Of a stretch of DNA of 16,351 nt, positions 13,666 through 16,351 are shown one piece after another. Origin of the DNA: Actinomycetes bacterium (GTDB lineage Bacteria; Actinomycetota; Actinomycetes; Propionibacteriales; Propionibacteriaceae); assembly GCA_023436925.1 (NCBI GenBank), contig JAEZHJ010000081.1, positions 1 to 16,351 of the forward strand, read 5' to 3'. The notes beneath the pieces are model-generated. The model had not been told where the DNA came from. It saw only the letters and a list, made by a program, of their open reading frames with translations, and searched no databases. The number at the start of each line of letters is the position of its first letter. The stretch's first letter is position 1. The position numbers were made by a program, and so were the translations under genes.

Positions 13666-14120
13666 GGCTGCGCGATCGGGGCGACCAGGCTGCGGGCGCC
13701 GACCCGCAGCAGGTCGTCCACGTCGAGTTCAAGGGTCGTGTCCGCACTGCCACCACCGCAGTACACCCGTCCGCTGCCCGGCAACGACGCGTCCAGCAGC
13801 ACCAGAGCCGCCGGGTCGGCGCAGACCGGCGACACCCCGCCCGGCTGCATCCCCACCGCGGCCAGCCGTTCCGGGCCCGCCGGACGCAGCTGGGTGCGGG
13901 AGACCCCGACAGCGGCGGCGATTGCCGCGTAGCGGGCGCGCCACAGCCCAGGCAGGCCGGCCAGCACCAGGCTGCCGTCCGGGGTCTCGAAGGCGAGGGT
14001 CTTCACCGAGCGGTTCAGGTCGAGCCCCGTGAGGTGCAGGTCGGCCTCGGTCCGGATCGGCGGGTGCTCGTGCACCCGGAACGGGATCCCCGCCGCCGTC
14101 AGTGCGTGGTGGACGCCCAT
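13653..14120 (-). CDS. YbaK/EbsC family aminoacyl-tRNA deacylase
   Basis: A 155-residue single-domain protein of the YbaK/ProX editing family, which frees tRNA from a wrongly attached amino acid (for YbaK, Cys from tRNA-Pro). Conserved features are the N-terminal HxA-like start, Lys40 in RSVKTLAFE (the substrate-binding lysine of the family), GGVSPVC near residue 95-100 and the C-terminal TLELDVDDLLRV. Which tRNA is edited is not clear. The ATG at 14120 lies six bases after the stop of the pterin dehydratase gene, with only a weak GAG upstream, so coupling is likely. The stop codon lies within the last codons of the convergent amidohydrolase gene. Confidence 0.9.
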   Translation of the reverse strand: MGVHHALTAAGIPFRVHEHPPIRTEADLHLTGLDLNRSVKTLAFETPDGSLVLAGLPGLWRARYAAIAAAVGVSRTQLRPAGPERLAAVGMQPGGVSPVCADPAALVLLDASLPGSGRVYCGGGSADTTLELDVDDLLRVGARSLVAPIAQPQDR

Positions 14121-14126
14121 CGCCGC

Positions 14127-14432
14127 TCAGCCCGCCACCGGGGAGATCCCCAGCTCGCGGGCGGCATCGGAGATCGCCTGCGCCAACTCCACGTCGCGCC
14201 GGCTCAGCCCGCCGATGTCGTGGCTGCTCAGCCGAACCTCGACCCGGGGGTAGGTGAGGAGCAGGTCGGGGTGGTGGTCCAGCGCATCGGCCCGGCGTCC
14301 GATCTCGTTGGCGAAGCTGAGCCCGACGGCGAAGGAACCGGTGGCGTACCCGGCCCGGGCCGCCTCGGGGGTGGCCCGCCACTCGGCGGGGGCGGCATCC
14401 AGGAATTCCTGGGGGGTGATGGCGTCCGTCAT
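14127..14432 (-). CDS. 4a-hydroxytetrahydrobiopterin dehydratase (PCD/DCoH)
   Basis: A 101-residue pterin-4a-carbinolamine dehydratase, which dehydrates the 4a-hydroxy pterin formed by aromatic amino acid hydroxylases (EC 4.2.1.96). The family motif HHP is at 53-55 (DHHPDLLLTYPRVEV), followed by the third active histidine and the HDIGGLSRRDVELA block (from 71). Length is typical. Many bacteria with this gene lack phenylalanine hydroxylase, so the cellular role may differ; none is encoded here. The minus-strand -10 TACCGT ends six bases before the ATG, suggesting a leaderless mRNA. It is the first gene of a pair with the YbaK-like gene. Confidence 0.9.
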   Translation of the reverse strand: MTDAITPQEFLDAAPAEWRATPEAARAGYATGSFAVGLSFANEIGRRADALDHHPDLLLTYPRVEVRLSSHDIGGLSRRDVELAQAISDAARELGISPVAG

Positions 14433-14438
14433 TGCCCC

Positions 14439-14444
14439 ACGGTA
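14439..14444 (-). promoter_or_regulatory. Predicted -10 TACCGT of the pterin dehydratase gene
   Basis: TACCGT fits TANNNT and ends six bases before the ATG at 14432. GGGG lies too close to the ATG to serve as a ribosome site, which also favours a leaderless transcript. Confidence 0.4.
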
Positions 14445-14562
14445 GTCGCGTGCCCGGTCCGGCCACCACTACCGCCGACACCGCGAGAAGGGCCGGCTGT
14501 TCCGTCCGGGATTCCCGTTCCAGCGCGGCGGTTCGAGGTTCAGGCGAGGTTGGCCGAACCGA

Positions 14563-14568
14563 TAGGCT
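14563..14568 (+). promoter_or_regulatory. Predicted -10 TAGGCT upstream of mrpA
   Basis: TAGGCT fits TANNNT and would start transcription near 14575, giving mrpA a leader of roughly 95 bases. A weak TTCAGG (14539-14544) stands 18 bases upstream. Confidence 0.4.
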
Positions 14569-14574
14569 GCGCAC

Positions 14575-14625
14575 GTGACTTTCCACGGGGTCGCCGGACC
14601 GGGGCCGCAGCAGCTTCCGAGCTGA
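14575..14625 (+). CDS. Possible 16-codon leaderless ORF in the mrpA leader
   Basis: GTG six bases after the TAGGCT -10 opens a frame MTFHGVAGPGPQQLPS ending in TGA, in the same frame as mrpA and 45 bases before its start. The spacing is what a leaderless start would have. No ribosome site or family resemblance supports it, so it may be chance. If translated, it could affect expression of the antiporter. Confidence 0.25.
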   Translation: MTFHGVAGPGPQQLPS

Positions 14626-14670
14626 CGCGCGCCCGGAATCCGCCTGTCCCCGCAAAACCCGAATGAGGAG

Positions 14671-16351
14671 GTGTCGGCTCTGCTGGGACTGGTAGCGGCC
14701 CATCTCGTGGTGGCGATCGCTGCGCCGCTGCTCACCCGCTGGCTCGGACAGCGTGCCTTCCTGATCGCGGCAGTGGTCCCGGCGGTCGCCTTCGGCTGGC
14801 TGGTCTGGGCCGCCCCGACGGTGCTGGCCGGGGGGTCGCTGGTCGAGGCCTACCCCTGGATCGCCGGCCTCGGCGTCTCGCTCTCCTTCCACCTCGGGCT
14901 GCTGCAGTGGGTGCTGGCGCTGATCGTCACCGGCATCGGCGCCCTGGTCCTGCTGTACTGCCGCTGGTACTTCGCCGCCGACCCGCCCCAGACCCGTCCG
15001 GTCGCGCTGCTGACCGCCTTCGCCGGGGTGATGCTCGGCCTGGTCACCAGTGACGACCTGATCGTCCTCTACGTCTTCTGGGAACTCACCACCGTCTTCT
15101 CCTACCTGTTGATCGCCCACGACCCGACCCGCCGGGCGAACCGGTCGGCGGCCCTCACCGCGTTGATCGTGACCACCACCGGCGGTCTGGCCATGCTGAT
15201 CGGCTTCCTGACCCTGGGTGCCGCAGCCGGCACCTTCAGCCTGCAGGCGATCCTGGCCGCTCCGCCCGCCGGTCCCGCGCTGACCGTCTCCGCCCTGCTG
15301 ATCCTGGCCGGTGCGCTGAGCAAGTCGGCCCTGGTGCCGTTCCACTTCTGGTTGCCCGGTGCGATGGCCGCCCCCACCCCGGTGTCGGCCTACCTGCACG
15401 CCGCCGCGATGGTGAAGGCGGGCGTCTACCTGGTGGCGGTGCTGGCCCCGGTGATGGCCCAGGTGCCCGGCTGGCGTCCGCTGGTCGGGGCGCTCGGCGC
15501 GCTCACCCTCTTCCTCGGCGGCTGGCGGGCGCTGCGCCAGGACGACCTGAAGCTGCTGCTGGCCTACGGCACCGTCAGCCAGCTCGGCTTCCTCGTGCTG
15601 CTGCTCGGGACGGGGACCCGGGCCGCGGCGCTCGGCGGCCTGGCGATGCTGGTCGCGCACGCCCTGTTCAAGTCGACCCTCTTCCTGGTCGTCGGCGTCG
15701 TGGACCACTCCACCGGGACCCGGCAGATCACCGAACTCAGCGGGCTGTACCGGCGGATGCCGGTGGTGGCCACGGTGGCCGGGATCGCGGCTGCCGCCAT
15801 GGCGGGCATCCCGCCCACCCTCGGCTTCACCGCCAAGGAGGCCGGGCTGGAGGGCATCGCCAACCTGGCGCTGACCGGCGACGGAGTCGGTATCGCGCCG
15901 CTGCCGGCCTGGTTCCTGACCTGCATCGTGATCCTCGGCTCCGCGCTGACCGTGGCGTACACGCTGCGCTTCTGGTGGGGCGCCTTCGGCACCAAGCCGG
16001 GCCTGGCCCCGACCGTGGTGGCGCACCCGCCCTCCTTCGGCTTCGCGGCGGCACCGGTCGTGCTGGGCCTGGCCGTCGGTGTGGCCGGCTTCCTGGGCGG
16101 GCCCCTGACCGAGGTCTTCGACGGCTACGCCGCCACCATGCCCGACGGCGAACCCAGCCACGGCCTCACCCTGCTGCCCTCCTGGGGCCTGCCGCTGGCG
16201 GCTTCCCTGACCGCGATCGCCGGCGGCGCGGTGCTGTTCTGGAAGCGGGACTGGATCGCGGCGGTGCAGCAGACCTTCCCGAAGGTCCCGGCCGCCGCGG
16301 ACGCCTACCGGGTCACGATGGCCCGCCTGGACCGGCTGGCAGTCGAGGTGA
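14671..16351 (+). CDS. mnhA: Na+/H+ antiporter subunit A (MrpA/MnhA), C-terminus beyond the window edge
   Basis: The first 560 codons of the large subunit of the Mrp cation/proton antiporter, related to NuoL/NuoN of complex I; complete homologues have about 950 residues. Proton-path residues are present: Glu138 in VFWELTTVFSYLL, Lys218 in ALSKSALVPFHFWLPGAM, Lys249 in MVKAGVYL and Lys334 in AHALFKSTLF. The block MAAPTPVSAYLHAA and the later AYRVTMARLDRLAVEV segment separate it from NuoL and fit MrpA. About 14-16 helices lie in the window. The start is uncertain: GTG at 14671 directly abuts the ribosome site GAGGAGG (14665-14671), while the CTG at 14680 has ideal spacing but is a rare codon. 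mnhB-G would be expected just to the right. Confidence 0.93.
   Translation, partial: MSALLGLVAAHLVVAIAAPLLTRWLGQRAFLIAAVVPAVAFGWLVWAAPTVLAGGSLVEAYPWIAGLGVSLSFHLGLLQWVLALIVTGIGALVLLYCRWYFAADPPQTRPVALLTAFAGVMLGLVTSDDLIVLYVFWELTTVFSYLLIAHDPTRRANRSAALTALIVTTTGGLAMLIGFLTLGAAAGTFSLQAILAAPPAGPALTVSALLILAGALSKSALVPFHFWLPGAMAAPTPVSAYLHAAAMVKAGVYLVAVLAPVMAQVPGWRPLVGALGALTLFLGGWRALRQDDLKLLLAYGTVSQLGFLVLLLGTGTRAAALGGLAMLVAHALFKSTLFLVVGVVDHSTGTRQITELSGLYRRMPVVATVAGIAAAAMAGIPPTLGFTAKEAGLEGIANLALTGDGVGIAPLPAWFLTCIVILGSALTVAYTLRFWWGAFGTKPGLAPTVVAHPPSFGFAAAPVVLGLAVGVAGFLGGPLTEVFDGYAATMPDGEPSHGLTLLPSWGLPLAASLTAIAGGAVLFWKRDWIAAVQQTFPKVPAAADAYRVTMARLDRLAVEV

Noticed and set aside
13729..16161. 810-codon minus-strand frame opposite mrpA
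   Set aside because: It overlaps mrpA and two other supported genes and reads as repetitive Gln/Gly/Arg-rich shadow sequence.
14671..16351. NuoL of respiratory complex I
   Set aside because: The N-terminal segments, motif wording and the AYRxxxxxLDRLAV region are those of MrpA; no nuo neighbour is seen.

Overview
The window is about 16.4 kb of very GC-rich DNA with dense, short-spaced genes, GTG starts and several promoters of the TANNNT type lying 6-7 bases from a start codon. Together with the gene families seen (cellobiose phosphorylase of the Cellulomonas type, tandem DUF202 proteins, a small four-helix holin-like protein, an MrpA-type antiporter subunit), this points to a chromosome of a high-GC actinobacterium. 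Propionibacteriales or Micrococcales-like is an inference; genus cannot be read from the sequence. No rRNA, tRNA, transposase, integrase, phage structural gene or CRISPR array was seen.

Left part (1-3058): a short-chain dehydrogenase cut by the left edge and a four-helix holin-family membrane protein on the minus strand; then two small DUF202 membrane proteins on the plus strand that overlap by four bases, and a two-domain PhnB-like VOC protein. A 22-bp perfect palindrome lies in the divergent promoter region between the holin-like gene and the DUF202 pair.

Middle part (3076-8404, all minus): a two-gene operon of a TspO/MBR-like eight-helix membrane protein and a DHA2-type MFS exporter, with a good promoter and operator-like sequence in the 302-bp gap upstream; then a complete cellobiose phosphorylase gene whose promoter overlaps a near-match to the CebR-type operator TGGGAGCGCTCCCA, which suggests induction by cellobiose.

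Right-centre part (8549-13665): an AEC-family transporter diverges from a tight three-gene operon: an IlvD/Edd-family sugar-acid dehydratase with all expected Fe-S and catalytic residues of L-arabinonate dehydratase, an FAH-family enzyme resembling 2-keto-3-deoxypentonate dehydratase (KdaD/XylX), and a YtcJ-like amidohydrolase. The first two form consecutive steps of a Weimberg-type pentonate route to 2-oxoglutarate semialdehyde. The amidohydrolase has no assigned step in that route and is the most interesting item in the window.

Right end (13653-16351): a YbaK/EbsC aminoacyl-tRNA deacylase and a pterin-4a-carbinolamine dehydratase form a minus-strand pair, diverging from mrpA/mnhA, the large Na+/H+ antiporter subunit, which runs off the right edge and is preceded by a 5' leader with a possible tiny leaderless ORF.
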